Below, one piece after another: positions 7,184 to 15,695 of a stretch of DNA of 64,000 nt. The notes under the pieces are model-generated. The model saw nothing but the letters and a program-made list of their open reading frames with translations. It made no database searches and was not told the origin of the DNA. The DNA is from Chlamydiota bacterium (GTDB lineage Bacteria; Chlamydiota; Chlamydiia; Chlamydiales; Rhabdochlamydiaceae), in NCBI GenBank assembly GCA_022614855.1, contig JAKEHU010000036.1, positions 1-64,000 on the forward strand. The letters are read 5' to 3'. Position 1 is the stretch's first letter. Each line of letters opens with the position of its first letter. The translations under genes were made by a program, and so were the position numbers.

Positions 7184-9378
7184 AAACTCGCTAGTTCTCG
7201 AAAGGCCTTTTCTAGATCTTCAGGCTGAGGAAGTACGCTATCTTCTAAACTTTTTGCGTAAGGAACGGGGCAATCCTCTCCCGTAACTCTTTTGACGGGT
7301 GCATCGAGGTAAGAAAAACACTCTTCTCCGATACGAGCAGCAATTTCTGCACCAAATCCACAATTTTTTGCAGCTTCGTGAACGATAACTACCCTACCGG
7401 TTTTTTGCACAGAAGTTCTTATCGCATCAAAATCGAGTGGGACAAGAGTGCGCAAATCGACTATTTCAATAGAAATCCCCTCTTTTTCTAACCGACTTGC
7501 CACTTCATAAGCCATCCAAACCATCATTCCATAGGCAATTACAGTGAGATCTTTTCCCTCGCGGACAATATTGGCAACTCCAAAAGGAAGAAGCTCATCT
7601 TTTCCCGGCTCTTTTCGCGCACAAAAGGTTCTTTGCCGGTAAAGCGCTTTATGTTCTAAAAAAATGACAGGATTAGGATCTCGAATTGCAGTTTTTAACA
7701 ACCTTTTTGCATCTCTACTATTGCTGGGAATGACTACTTTCAATCCAGGGCAATGGCATAAAAATGCCTCGATACTTTGTGAATGATAAGGACCACCTTG
7801 AATATATCCGCCACAAGGCATGCGAATCACAACTGGACAATTCCATTCTTCATCGGAGCGAAAATAAAAACTGGAAAGTTCATTAAAAAGTTGATTGATT
7901 CCAGTCCACAAGTAGTCAGCAAATTGGATCTCTGCAACTGGTTTAAATCCCTCTACAAGAGAAATTCCAAGAGCAAGCCCAATGATCGTCGATTCAGCAA
8001 GAGGGGTATTGAAGCAGCGCTTTTCCCCAAACTTTGCCGTAAGACCTCTTGTAATGCCAAAGACTCCTCCCTTCCCATGAGCAACATCCTGTCCAAATAC
8101 AACCACTTTGGGATCTCTTTCCATCTCTTCGATCAATGCATGGTTGAGCGCATCTACCATTACCACTGCACCATCTGTTTCGATCTCTTCTTTTTTTGTT
8201 ATACCGAAACAACCTGAAGAATCGGTTTTTAGCGGCGTCGGCTTTGTCTCAAAATTCACGCGCTCACTCGCGCCTTGCCCTTGGGCAATGGTCACTCGCT
8301 CTGCACATGAATTTTGAGAAGCTTCCTGACTAAATTCCCGATTCTTCAGGTTGTTTCGGTATAGATTTTCATCATGAGGCAAAGTTTTAAACATGGCACG
8401 AGGAGCATTTGGATCGGGAAAAGCCACTTTTTCTGCTTCCTCTGCGGCTTTTTCAACGATGGCTAAAGCTTCTCTTCGAAAAGCTTCCAATTCATTTTCT
8501 GATGCAAGACCCATTTCTTGAAGCCAATTTTCAAATCTTGGAATCGGATCCTTTGCAAGATCCTGCGCAATGCATTCTTCACTCTTATATTTTTTTGGAT
8601 CATCACTGCTGCTGTGAGCTCCCATTCTGGGAACTTTAGCCACAATCAGACTCGGCCCTTTTTTCGATCTGGCTTTTTCTACTGCCTGCTTTAAAGCGAG
8701 AGAAACCTCTTCAAAATTGCAGCCATCGATATCAAAAATCGTGAGTCCCTCATATCCTAACGCCCTTTTTGCAATGCTGCTTCCCGCAGTTTGTTCGTGA
8801 AGAGGAACAGAAATTGCCCAGCCATTATCTTGGATGACAAAAATGATTCCCAATTGATGAAGACAGGCAAAATTTAAAGCCTCGTGGAAATCTCCTTGCG
8901 ATGTGGCTCCATCCCCTCCTGAAACATAGACGACCTCATCTCTTCCATTCAATTGCACTGCCTTTGCAACGCCAACTGCCTGTAAGAATTGAGAACCAAC
9001 ACAGCTAGACTGGCAAGGAAGGCGCAAATTTCTATCGGAAAAATGTTCTGGCATCATGCGACCACCAGAATGGTGCTCTCCTTTTCTCGCTAAAAATGAT
9101 GCAAACTGATCCACTAGAGAAGAACCCAATCCGATGGCAAAGGCGCGATCTCGGTAATAGGGAAATCCCCAATCTTTCTTTGGAACCAAGCAAAGACCGC
9201 TCATCGCTCCGATCATCTCATGCCCATTCGTACAGAGATAAAAGCTACCACCCTTATTTTGTTTGACCAGCTTGGACATCTTATCATCTGTAAAACGGCA
9301 GAGATACATCGCTTTTAAAAGATCAAAGCAACTTTTTACATCGCTTCTGTTGACATCTTTCGCTATTGAAAAAATCAC
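7180..9378 (-). CDS. 2-oxoacid dehydrogenase E1, fused alpha and beta subunits
   Basis: Thiamine-diphosphate enzyme that decarboxylates a 2-oxoacid (pyruvate or branched-chain) and passes the acyl group to lipoyl-E2. Of 732 residues, about 1-335 are E1 alpha, with the ThDP motif GDGATSQGDFHEALNFA; about 395-732 are E1 beta (VVFGQDVAHGKGGVFGITRG, PLAESTIIGLALG, IQFADYLW). The single-chain alpha/beta arrangement matches Chlamydia CT340. Residues about 340-393, between the halves, are encoded by a 164-bp palindromic element inserted in frame. The GTG start overlaps the upstream gene's TGA (GTGA), suggesting translational coupling. Substrate specificity cannot be settled from motifs. Confidence 0.93.
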   Translation of the reverse strand: MIFSIAKDVNRSDVKSCFDLLKAMYLCRFTDDKMSKLVKQNKGGSFYLCTNGHEMIGAMSGLCLVPKKDWGFPYYRDRAFAIGLGSSLVDQFASFLARKGEHHSGGRMMPEHFSDRNLRLPCQSSCVGSQFLQAVGVAKAVQLNGRDEVVYVSGGDGATSQGDFHEALNFACLHQLGIIFVIQDNGWAISVPLHEQTAGSSIAKRALGYEGLTIFDIDGCNFEEVSLALKQAVEKARSKKGPSLIVAKVPRMGAHSSSDDPKKYKSEECIAQDLAKDPIPRFENWLQEMGLASENELEAFRREALAIVEKAAEEAEKVAFPDPNAPRAMFKTLPHDENLYRNNLKNREFSQEASQNSCAERVTIAQGQGASERVNFETKPTPLKTDSSGCFGITKKEEIETDGAVVMVDALNHALIEEMERDPKVVVFGQDVAHGKGGVFGITRGLTAKFGEKRCFNTPLAESTIIGLALGISLVEGFKPVAEIQFADYLWTGINQLFNELSSFYFRSDEEWNCPVVIRMPCGGYIQGGPYHSQSIEAFLCHCPGLKVVIPSNSRDAKRLLKTAIRDPNPVIFLEHKALYRQRTFCARKEPGKDELLPFGVANIVREGKDLTVIAYGMMVWMAYEVASRLEKEGISIEIVDLRTLVPLDFDAIRTSVQKTGRVVIVHEAAKNCGFGAEIAARIGEECFSYLDAPVKRVTGEDCPVPYAKSLEDSVLPQPEDLEKAFRELASF
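8200..8363. mobile_element. Palindromic element inside the E1 alpha/beta gene (TACCGAAA family, copy 1)
   Basis: Perfect terminal inverted repeats of 26 bp start TATACCGAAACAACCTGAAG at 8200 and end with the complement at 8363. A second, shorter palindrome TTGCCCTTGGGCAA sits at the centre. TA dinucleotides flank both ends of TACCG...CGGTA, as expected for a 2-bp TA duplication. Element plus one TA equals 162 bp, i.e. 54 codons, so the reading frame is kept. The other member with the same outer bases is at 27487-27649. Confidence 0.8.
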
Positions 9379-10505
9379 TTATTTTTTCCCTTTCTTTTTT
9401 GAATTGGCGTCACCATCTTCAAGCGGCGTTTTTTAGGCTCCTCTTTGACAGCCTCTTTTGGGGCTTTAACAGCAGCTTTTTTCTTGGGAAAGAGCCCCTT
9501 AAAGACATCGACCAGGCCCTTCTTCTTAGAAACCTCCTCTTCAGCCGGAACTTCTTCTTCTCTTTTTACGGCCTTCAATAATTTTTCCTCAGCCTCAGGA
9601 ATTCCCATTTCTTGGAATTCGCCTAAGCGGCTAGAGATGTGGCGAAGAGATTCAAGTCTTTCAGAAAGCGCTTGCAGCTTTTCATCGACTTTTGCTCTTG
9701 AAGTACCTTTGAGGCTTGCAAGAAGCTCAGCTTCTGTTTCAAAGCGGGAAGAAAAGGTAACAGATGTAGCGCTTGAAATATCTGGCAAATAGAGAAAATG
9801 GCGCACTCCCTGAGGAACTGTCGTATAAACATCCATGGTTACCTGTGGTTCAAGCTCTACTTTTGCAGCCTGTTTTGGAGGACGCCCCCTCTTTGGTCTT
9901 GGATTTAGGGCCTCATTGGAATAATAGGTTTTAGCTTTGCTGATCAATGTTTCTCTGGCTGAAGCCACCTCGCGAGGAGCCTTCTCCTCAAAGAGATATT
10001 GCTTCAATTTTTCAACGATATTTTTATTGATATCGAGATCCTCTTCAAATACAAATCGAATTTCCTGCTGTCTTAGCCATTCAATGATGCGAATGCGCGA
10101 CCGTTCAATATAGTATTGCTGCCATTTTTCTAGTTCAGTCAGATGGTCGTAAATAAATTCTAAAAAATTTTCCCTAGCTTCTTTGGATTGGATGATATCT
10201 AAGAGCTTTTCCTTCGTATCGATATCATATACCTTTTCATTGACAAAACCCTCCATAAATTTTTTGGATTCATAAAAGGTCATTTTGGGGATCACACAGT
10301 ATCGGTCCGAATGGCTTTGCAACTCTTTTTCTAAAACATCGAGCTCTTCACGACTTTTATCCATGTCGATGTAAATAATAAACCCCTCTATTTTATCGAG
10401 ATAAAAATCCCTTTCGTCGTCTGATTTGGCAAAAGCATCCATCAACCGGTGGCTTCGTAAAATTAAAGGATTTTTTGCTACTGGATAAGAATTTTTTTGA
10501 TTCAT
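9375..10505 (-). CDS. UPF0158-like protein with AT-hook and basic tail
   Basis: Conserved chlamydial protein, 376 residues. The first about 200 residues (LMDAFAKSDDERDFYLDKIEG, YDIDTKEK, RSRIRIIEWLRQQ) resemble the UPF0158 family (CT429-type, from memory). Residues about 201-211 read NPRPKRGRPPK, a classical AT-hook that binds the minor groove of AT-rich DNA. The C-terminal about 80 residues are Lys/Glu-rich (KKKAAVKAPKEAVKEEPKKRR), like a histone H1-type tail. A DNA-associated role is likely but not proven. I chose the ATG at 10505, preceded by AAGGAA, over an upstream one. Its TGA overlaps the GTG of the dehydrogenase gene. Confidence 0.8.
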   Translation of the reverse strand: MNQKNSYPVAKNPLILRSHRLMDAFAKSDDERDFYLDKIEGFIIYIDMDKSREELDVLEKELQSHSDRYCVIPKMTFYESKKFMEGFVNEKVYDIDTKEKLLDIIQSKEARENFLEFIYDHLTELEKWQQYYIERSRIRIIEWLRQQEIRFVFEEDLDINKNIVEKLKQYLFEEKAPREVASARETLISKAKTYYSNEALNPRPKRGRPPKQAAKVELEPQVTMDVYTTVPQGVRHFLYLPDISSATSVTFSSRFETEAELLASLKGTSRAKVDEKLQALSERLESLRHISSRLGEFQEMGIPEAEEKLLKAVKREEEVPAEEEVSKKKGLVDVFKGLFPKKKAAVKAPKEAVKEEPKKRRLKMVTPIQKRKGKNK

Positions 10506-10563
10506 GGGATTCCTTGTGAACGGAGTGATAATGACTATTTTATCAAAGCCTTCTAGCCAGATC

Positions 10564-10646
10564 AAGGCTAAAAGCTAAAGGCTAAAAAAGAGGAAAAACA
10601 AATTTCCTGATTTTAGCTTTTAGACTTTATACTTTAGCCTTTCCTC
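10564..10646. repeat. GGCTAAA-type palindromic intergenic repeat, copy 2
   Basis: Left arm AAGGCTAAAAGCTAAAGG at 10564, right arm TTTAGCTTTTAGACTTTATA then CTTTAGCCTTTCCTC to 10646. It lies between the MFS gene and the UPF0158-like gene, both on the - strand, and the right arm runs into the MFS stop codon at 10634. Confidence 0.72.
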
Positions 10647-11893
10647 TCTGTGTGCTCTGCGACCTCTGTGGTTGATTCTTGAGTGGGTTCTTTCTTTCGT
10701 CTGAAAAACCAGATTGCAAGTAAAAAGCTACAAATCATGCAGCTGCTGCTGACCACAATTGGCAAAGAGGGATAGAGAGCAACCAAAGATCCTGAAAATA
10801 TAGGAGAAATAGCGATTGCCGCCCATTGCACGGAATTATGGATTCCAAGCATTTCTCCCTGAGCAGTTTTGTCGCTTAAATTGGAAACAATGGCAGTGGC
10901 TGTAGGAAAAATGAGTGCCTCTCCAATTCCCACTAGGGGAAGAAGCCAAAATAACCCTACCGGCCCATTGAGCCAAAGCATGATGGGAAGAACAAGGCCA
11001 AGGCCTAAAAGAGCCATAGGAAAAATGTGTTCTAAAGCAAATTTTTTAAAAAAAGGTCTGATGAGCAACCCTTGAGAAACCGCTACCCAAAGACCAAGCC
11101 AGGCATAAAAATTGGCAATTTGCTCCAAATTAAACCCAAAATAACGAATGAGAAATACAGGAGAAAATTCTGTGAAAAATCCCCACCCTAAACTGACGAC
11201 AAACATGATGAGAAAAACTCCTCGAAGATGGGCTAAACCAAACGCTTTTTTTATCTGCCAAATCCCAGCCAAAAAATTGACCTTAGAAGGAACACCAGCT
11301 GGGGCATAACTTTCCTTCATTTTCCAATGAAGCAAAATGATGCTCCCAAAGCAAAAACAGGCAGCGATCCAAAAAGGGGCAGTAAGTCCAAAGGCTGCGA
11401 GTTTGCCTCCCAAGAAGGGACCAATGATAAATCCTGTCCACCAGGACATTCCCACAAGACCAAAATTTTTTGCCTTGTCCTTCTCCGGAAAAGTGTCGGC
11501 AATGACCGATTGTGCTACCCCATAATTTCCCGCAGCAATTCCTCCAACCACTCGCGCTAAAAAGAGAAAAAACAAATTTTTGTTAAAAATTCCAAGCCCA
11601 GCCAAAAGATAGCCCAAACAGGCAAGCCATACCGTGGCAATGATCACCTTTTTTCTTCCCCTTCGATCGGAAATCGCCCCCAGAAGAGGCCCCGAAAAAA
11701 ATTGCCCAATGCAAAAAGAAGAGATGAGGATCCCAAAGACAAATCCGCGAAAAGCAACCGAGGTCTCAGGAGAAAAAATCCCTCCTTCGTTATTGATAAT
11801 GAGAGGAGAAAAAATGGGAACGACAAGACCAAACCCAAGGCTATCAATGAAAACAGCAAAGAGAAGCGGAAGCAATTTGAAAAAAATGACCAT
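10634..11893 (-). CDS. Major facilitator superfamily transporter, TetA-like
   Basis: Proton-driven membrane transporter of 419 residues with about 12 hydrophobic helices. FIDSLGFGLVVPIFSPLI in helix 1 and GAISDRRGRKKVI in the loop 2-3 (the GXXSDRXGRR signature) match the DHA1/TetA drug-efflux branch. The substrate is unknown. The last dozen residues (TEVAEHTERKG) are encoded by the CTCTGTGG repeat and lie outside the conserved fold, so they are probably an acquired tail. Downstream lies a GGCTAAA repeat, then the UPF0158-like gene. Confidence 0.88.
   Translation of the reverse strand: MVIFFKLLPLLFAVFIDSLGFGLVVPIFSPLIINNEGGIFSPETSVAFRGFVFGILISSFCIGQFFSGPLLGAISDRRGRKKVIIATVWLACLGYLLAGLGIFNKNLFFLFLARVVGGIAAGNYGVAQSVIADTFPEKDKAKNFGLVGMSWWTGFIIGPFLGGKLAAFGLTAPFWIAACFCFGSIILLHWKMKESYAPAGVPSKVNFLAGIWQIKKAFGLAHLRGVFLIMFVVSLGWGFFTEFSPVFLIRYFGFNLEQIANFYAWLGLWVAVSQGLLIRPFFKKFALEHIFPMALLGLGLVLPIMLWLNGPVGLFWLLPLVGIGEALIFPTATAIVSNLSDKTAQGEMLGIHNSVQWAAIAISPIFSGSLVALYPSLPIVVSSSCMICSFLLAIWFFRRKKEPTQESTTEVAEHTERKG
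10646..10675. repeat. CTCTGTGG short interspersed repeat, copy 2 (within MFS 3' end)
   Basis: CTCTGTGTGCTCTGCGACCT followed by CTGTGGTTGA. It is read on the - strand as codons for the C-terminal tail of the MFS transporter. Matches copies at 6833 and 13044. Confidence 0.65.
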
Positions 11894-11993
11894 CTTTTAA
11901 CGGAGATATAACAGAAAGGAGGGTTTTAATAAATCTCTAAGGGGAAGTTGAGAATCCGGCCCCCATGGAGAGGACCGGTCTTTGAAATAATTT

Positions 11994-12935
11994 CTATGTG
12001 GTTTTATTTGCTGTTTTAGATGCTTCTAAATTCTTTTCGAGAGTTTCAATTGTTTTGTTTAATTTATCGATTTCAGTTTGTAGAGCGTTTTTTTCTTGAG
12101 TCCAATTATTTGTATCAGTTTGAGCTTGAGTTTCTAGGTCTGTTTTCTCTTGTGTAATAACTTTAAATTTATCTTCAAACTCTTTTACTTTTTTATTCAA
12201 ATTTTCTATAGTTGTTTTATTATCTGTTTCAGCTTTATTAAATTTATTCGTTAAATCTTTGATCGAGGCTTCACTGGTTTTTGCACTTAATATCAATTTC
12301 TTTATTTCATCATCTTTTGCTTTTACAGTTTCATTTGCCTTCTTCAGCTTTTCAATCTCTGCTTTTTGAACTGTATTTTCGTTACTTTTCGTAACTTGCT
12401 CATCGTTTAGTTTCTTTTTCTCTTCTTGAAGTTGCACAATAACGTTATTGAGATCTGCTATCTGTTTTGTTAATTCACTGTTCTTTTGATTTAAATCACC
12501 TACTGTATGAGATTGATCTATAGCTGCTTTAACTTGTCTTTGTAATAATGCTATTTCACTTGCATATCCTGCTGTAATATCCTCAATAACTTTAAGAGAT
12601 TCCTCTTTTATGTTTGCAGGGGCTGTTTTTGCTGGATCTATTTTTACAATCCTTTGTCTTGCTGTGTCAATATTTTTTGTCCTTTGATCTAATTCTTCAT
12701 TACTTAATGAAGAAATAGTGGAAAACTTTCCACATTTTTTAGATAACATTTCACAAGCTTTGTATCCTACAATCGACCCTGCAGCGGCTGCTAAAGTATC
12801 CCTTACAAAACTGCCAATCGCGCAAGCGCTTTTCTTAAGAAAGTCACTGTTTACTGCATTCAAAACAGGTACAAATACCATATTGCCAACTGCTTTAAAT
12901 CCATCTACAACTGGTTGTAAACTTAAATTACCCAT
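11994..12935 (-). CDS. Coiled-coil orphan protein with hydrophobic N-terminal region
   Basis: No family recognised. The 313-residue product begins with a mostly apolar, Ala/Val-rich region (residues about 1-60, e.g. AIGSFVRDTLAAAAGSIVGY), which could be a weak bilobed membrane segment. From about residue 75 to the end it is a nearly continuous Lys/Glu/Asn coiled coil with heptads (LNKKVKEFEDKFKVI, LNKTIETLEKNLEASK). There is no Sec signal. The start has a strong GGAGG six bases upstream. The hydrophobic-plus-coiled-coil layout is common among secreted or inclusion-membrane proteins of chlamydiae, but secretion is inference. It stands alone, divergent from serS. Confidence 0.7.
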   Translation of the reverse strand: MGNLSLQPVVDGFKAVGNMVFVPVLNAVNSDFLKKSACAIGSFVRDTLAAAAGSIVGYKACEMLSKKCGKFSTISSLSNEELDQRTKNIDTARQRIVKIDPAKTAPANIKEESLKVIEDITAGYASEIALLQRQVKAAIDQSHTVGDLNQKNSELTKQIADLNNVIVQLQEEKKKLNDEQVTKSNENTVQKAEIEKLKKANETVKAKDDEIKKLILSAKTSEASIKDLTNKFNKAETDNKTTIENLNKKVKEFEDKFKVITQEKTDLETQAQTDTNNWTQEKNALQTEIDKLNKTIETLEKNLEASKTANKTT

Positions 12936-13043
12936 GAGAATCCTCCGGTTTTAATTTTTTGTAAGAAAAAAATATAGCAAAGAGAATTAATTTATAAAAG
13001 GAAAAATATTTTGAAAAATTAAAATTTAAATTTTCTCCGAATA

Positions 13044-13075
13044 CTCTGTGACCTCTGCGAGCTCTGTGGTTAAAA
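13044..13075. repeat. CTCTGTGG short interspersed repeat, copy 3
   Basis: CTCTGTGACCTCTGCGAGCT followed by CTGTGGTTAAA in the gap upstream of serS. It is the best three-unit version of the motif seen at 6833 and 10646. Confidence 0.65.
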
Positions 13076-13127
13076 ATCTGATTTGAGTGTAATATTTCGA
13101 CAACAGTCTCTAAATTTAGGTTAGCTT

Positions 13128-14411
13128 GTGCTCGATATCAAATTGATCCGAAAAGAAGCTGCATCGATTGAAGAAAAACTCAAGGCAAAAGATCCACATG
13201 TGCGCCTTGCTCCGATTTTAGAGTTGGATGAGGAGATTCGCTCTCTAAAAACCGAAGTGGAGGAGTTAAAAAATCAGAAAAATCTTTTGGCAAAAGAAAT
13301 TGGAGAAAAAAAGAGAAGCGGTGAAGATATCTCTTCCCTTATTGAAAAAGGGGAAAAGCTAGGAGAAAAAATTGCAAAAAAGGATCACAACCTCGCAGAA
13401 AAGGAGAAGCTTTTTACAGAATTCTTGGCAGGGCTTCCGAATATCCCATTAGATGAGGTAAAGATTTCTCAGGATCCAAAGGACAATGTCTGTCTGAAAA
13501 TGGTGAAAGAAAAACCATCTTTTTCTTTCCTTGCGAAAAATCATGTTGAACTCAATGAAAAGCTCCATCTTTTTGACTTTAAAAGGGCGGCAAAAACCTC
13601 TGGAAGTCACTGGCCCGCCTATCGAGGAAATGGAGCAAAGTTGGAATGGGCCCTTCTCAATTACATGATCGACATGCAAATCGAAAATGGCTTTGAATTT
13701 TGGCTTCCCCCCCTACTAGTGCGGCCAGAAATTGCTTTTGGCTCTGCCCATCTTCCCAAATTTGCATCGCAGCTCTTTAAAATCCAAGATGAGGATTACC
13801 ATCTCTATCTTGTGCCCACTTCTGAAGCGGTTTTAATGGGTCTTCACTTTGATGAGATTTTGTCTCATGATTGCTTACCATTGAAATATGCCGCATTTAC
13901 TCCTTGTTTCCGAAGAGAGGCGGGAGCTTTAGGGGCACAAGAGCGTGGATTGATCCGCACCCACCAATTCAATAAAGTGGAAATGTTTGCTTTCACAACC
14001 CCCGAGCAAAGTGAGCAGATGTTTCAGGAATTCATCTCTGTTGCAGAGATGATTTTGCAAGGACTGGATCTCCACTACAGGATCATGCAGCTCGTTACTG
14101 GAGACATGTCTTTTGCTGCAGCAAAAACTGTAGATATGGAAGTCTGGCTTCCTGGACAAAATCGCTATTATGAGGTTTCTTCTATCTCAAATTGTCTTGA
14201 TTTTCAGGCGCGAAGATCGATGACGCGGTATAAAGAAAAAGAAGATAAGCCAAAATTTGTCCATACACTAAATGGCTCTGGCCTTGCTACATCGAGACTC
14301 ATGGTAGCTCTTTTAGAAAACAATCAAAGAGAAGATGGTTCCATTCTTTTGCCAATTGTATTACATAAATATCTTGGCGGCATGAAAGAGTTAAAGCCTG
14401 CGGTTCAATAG
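13128..14411 (+). CDS. serS: Seryl-tRNA synthetase
   Basis: Charges tRNA-Ser in the cytosol. The 427-residue length is standard. An N-terminal helical arm (about 1-110) is followed by a class II catalytic core: VPTSEAVL, motif 2 FRREAGALGAQERGLIRTHQ, SSISNCLDFQARR, and motif 3 NGSGLATSRLMVALLENNQ. The start is GTG; an ATG giving a full-length arm is not available. The M18 aminopeptidase gene begins at the base after the stop. In Chlamydia serS also lies next to CT728 and a P-type ATPase (from memory), as here. Confidence 0.97.
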   Translation: MLDIKLIRKEAASIEEKLKAKDPHVRLAPILELDEEIRSLKTEVEELKNQKNLLAKEIGEKKRSGEDISSLIEKGEKLGEKIAKKDHNLAEKEKLFTEFLAGLPNIPLDEVKISQDPKDNVCLKMVKEKPSFSFLAKNHVELNEKLHLFDFKRAAKTSGSHWPAYRGNGAKLEWALLNYMIDMQIENGFEFWLPPLLVRPEIAFGSAHLPKFASQLFKIQDEDYHLYLVPTSEAVLMGLHFDEILSHDCLPLKYAAFTPCFRREAGALGAQERGLIRTHQFNKVEMFAFTTPEQSEQMFQEFISVAEMILQGLDLHYRIMQLVTGDMSFAAAKTVDMEVWLPGQNRYYEVSSISNCLDFQARRSMTRYKEKEDKPKFVHTLNGSGLATSRLMVALLENNQREDGSILLPIVLHKYLGGMKELKPAVQ

Positions 14412-15695
14412 ATGTCTCATCTTTTAGAAGATCTCCAATCTTTTCTACGCAATTCTCCGACCTCTTGGCATGCAGTACAAGAAATGGGCGATCGACTTTC
14501 GATCCTAGATTTTACCCCTCTTTCGGAAAATGAAAGATGGGAGCTCGAACCAGGTAAAAGCTACTTCGTCGCAAGGGGAGGCTCTTTTTGCGTATTTTCT
14601 CTTCCAAAGAAAAAATTAAAGAAGATGGTACTTTTAGCAGCTCATACGGATAGTCCCTGTTTGAAAATTAAGCCAAATCCACAAATTCTTCGAGAAAATA
14701 TGATCCAATTTGGAGTGGAGGTCTATGGAGGGCCTATTTTGGCTTCCTGGGTGGGAAGGGATCTTGGAATTGCAGGGAAAATAGTGACCTCAACGCAGGA
14801 AAAAGAGATTCGCGAACACCTAGTTTTTATCGATGATGCCCCTCTGTCCATTCCCTTTTTGCCAATTCATTTAGACCGAGAAGTCAATGAAAAGGGGCTC
14901 ATTTTAAATAAACAGGAACATCTTCTTCCTGTAGCAACCTTAAAAAATGAACCTTTTCAACAAAGTTATCTAGAAATGTTACTCAGAAGACACCTCTCCT
15001 TTCATGCCCTTCTCTCTTTTGATCTTTTTCTCGTTCCGCTCGAAGAGAGCCGATTTCTTGGAGGAGAAGGAGAGATGCTCTCTTCCTATCGATTGGACAA
15101 TTTAGCAAGTGTACACGCGGCTTTGGTTGCAGTTGGAAAAGGAAAAAAAGATTCTACAGAAATTTTGCAAATGGGAGTGTTTTGGGACCATGAAGAAATT
15201 GGATCAGAAACAGAAAGCGGAGCAGATTCTTCTTTTTTGCACCAAATTTTAGATAGAATTTCTCACCTACTTAAACTAAATGTCGAGGATCAAAATATTC
15301 TTTATAGCCGCTCGCTTTGTGTCTCCATTGATGTAGCACATGCATTAAATCCAAATTATCTGGCAAAATATGATCCCAATAATTCTCCCCTTCTTGGGAA
15401 AGGCATTGCCATTAAAACGAATGGGGAGCTTCGCTACGCTACAAATGCAAAAGGAGCAGCACAGATCATCCATCTTTGTCAAAAACATCAACTTCCCTAC
15501 CAATTTTTCAACAATCGCTCCGATATCAAATCTGGAATGACTGTTGGACCCTTCATAGCAAAAAAACTTGGGATCACAACAGTAGACATCGGCTGTCCTG
15601 AGCTCTCCATGCATGCAACAAGAGAAATCATCTCTTGTAGAGACTATCTCGATATGGTCGACCTTCTAACTCACCTATTAAACGGGGAATCATGA
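14412..15695 (+). CDS. M18-family aminopeptidase
   Basis: Cytosolic zinc aminopeptidase, 427 residues, probably preferring acidic N-terminal residues as M18 enzymes do. Visible motifs are AAHTDSPCLKIKPNP (first metal His/Asp), YRLDNLASVHAAL (bridging Asp), DHEEIGSETESGADS (catalytic Glu pair), SIDVAHALNPNY and IGCPELSMHATREI (last His). All expected ligands are present. It starts immediately after serS and overlaps the following membrane-protein gene by an ATGA, so the three are likely one operon. Confidence 0.93.
   Translation: MSHLLEDLQSFLRNSPTSWHAVQEMGDRLSILDFTPLSENERWELEPGKSYFVARGGSFCVFSLPKKKLKKMVLLAAHTDSPCLKIKPNPQILRENMIQFGVEVYGGPILASWVGRDLGIAGKIVTSTQEKEIREHLVFIDDAPLSIPFLPIHLDREVNEKGLILNKQEHLLPVATLKNEPFQQSYLEMLLRRHLSFHALLSFDLFLVPLEESRFLGGEGEMLSSYRLDNLASVHAALVAVGKGKKDSTEILQMGVFWDHEEIGSETESGADSSFLHQILDRISHLLKLNVEDQNILYSRSLCVSIDVAHALNPNYLAKYDPNNSPLLGKGIAIKTNGELRYATNAKGAAQIIHLCQKHQLPYQFFNNRSDIKSGMTVGPFIAKKLGITTVDIGCPELSMHATREIISCRDYLDMVDLLTHLLNGES

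Noticed and set aside
7783-8317. Open frames on the + strand opposite the dehydrogenase gene (e.g. 7783-8217)
   Set aside because: They are antisense shadows of a strongly conserved coding region, with no ribosome sites or recognisable domains.
11894-11993. GGACCGGTC and CCATGG near 11960 as an operator or terminator
   Set aside because: The half-sites are short and the surrounding stem does not extend; there is no T run in the right place.
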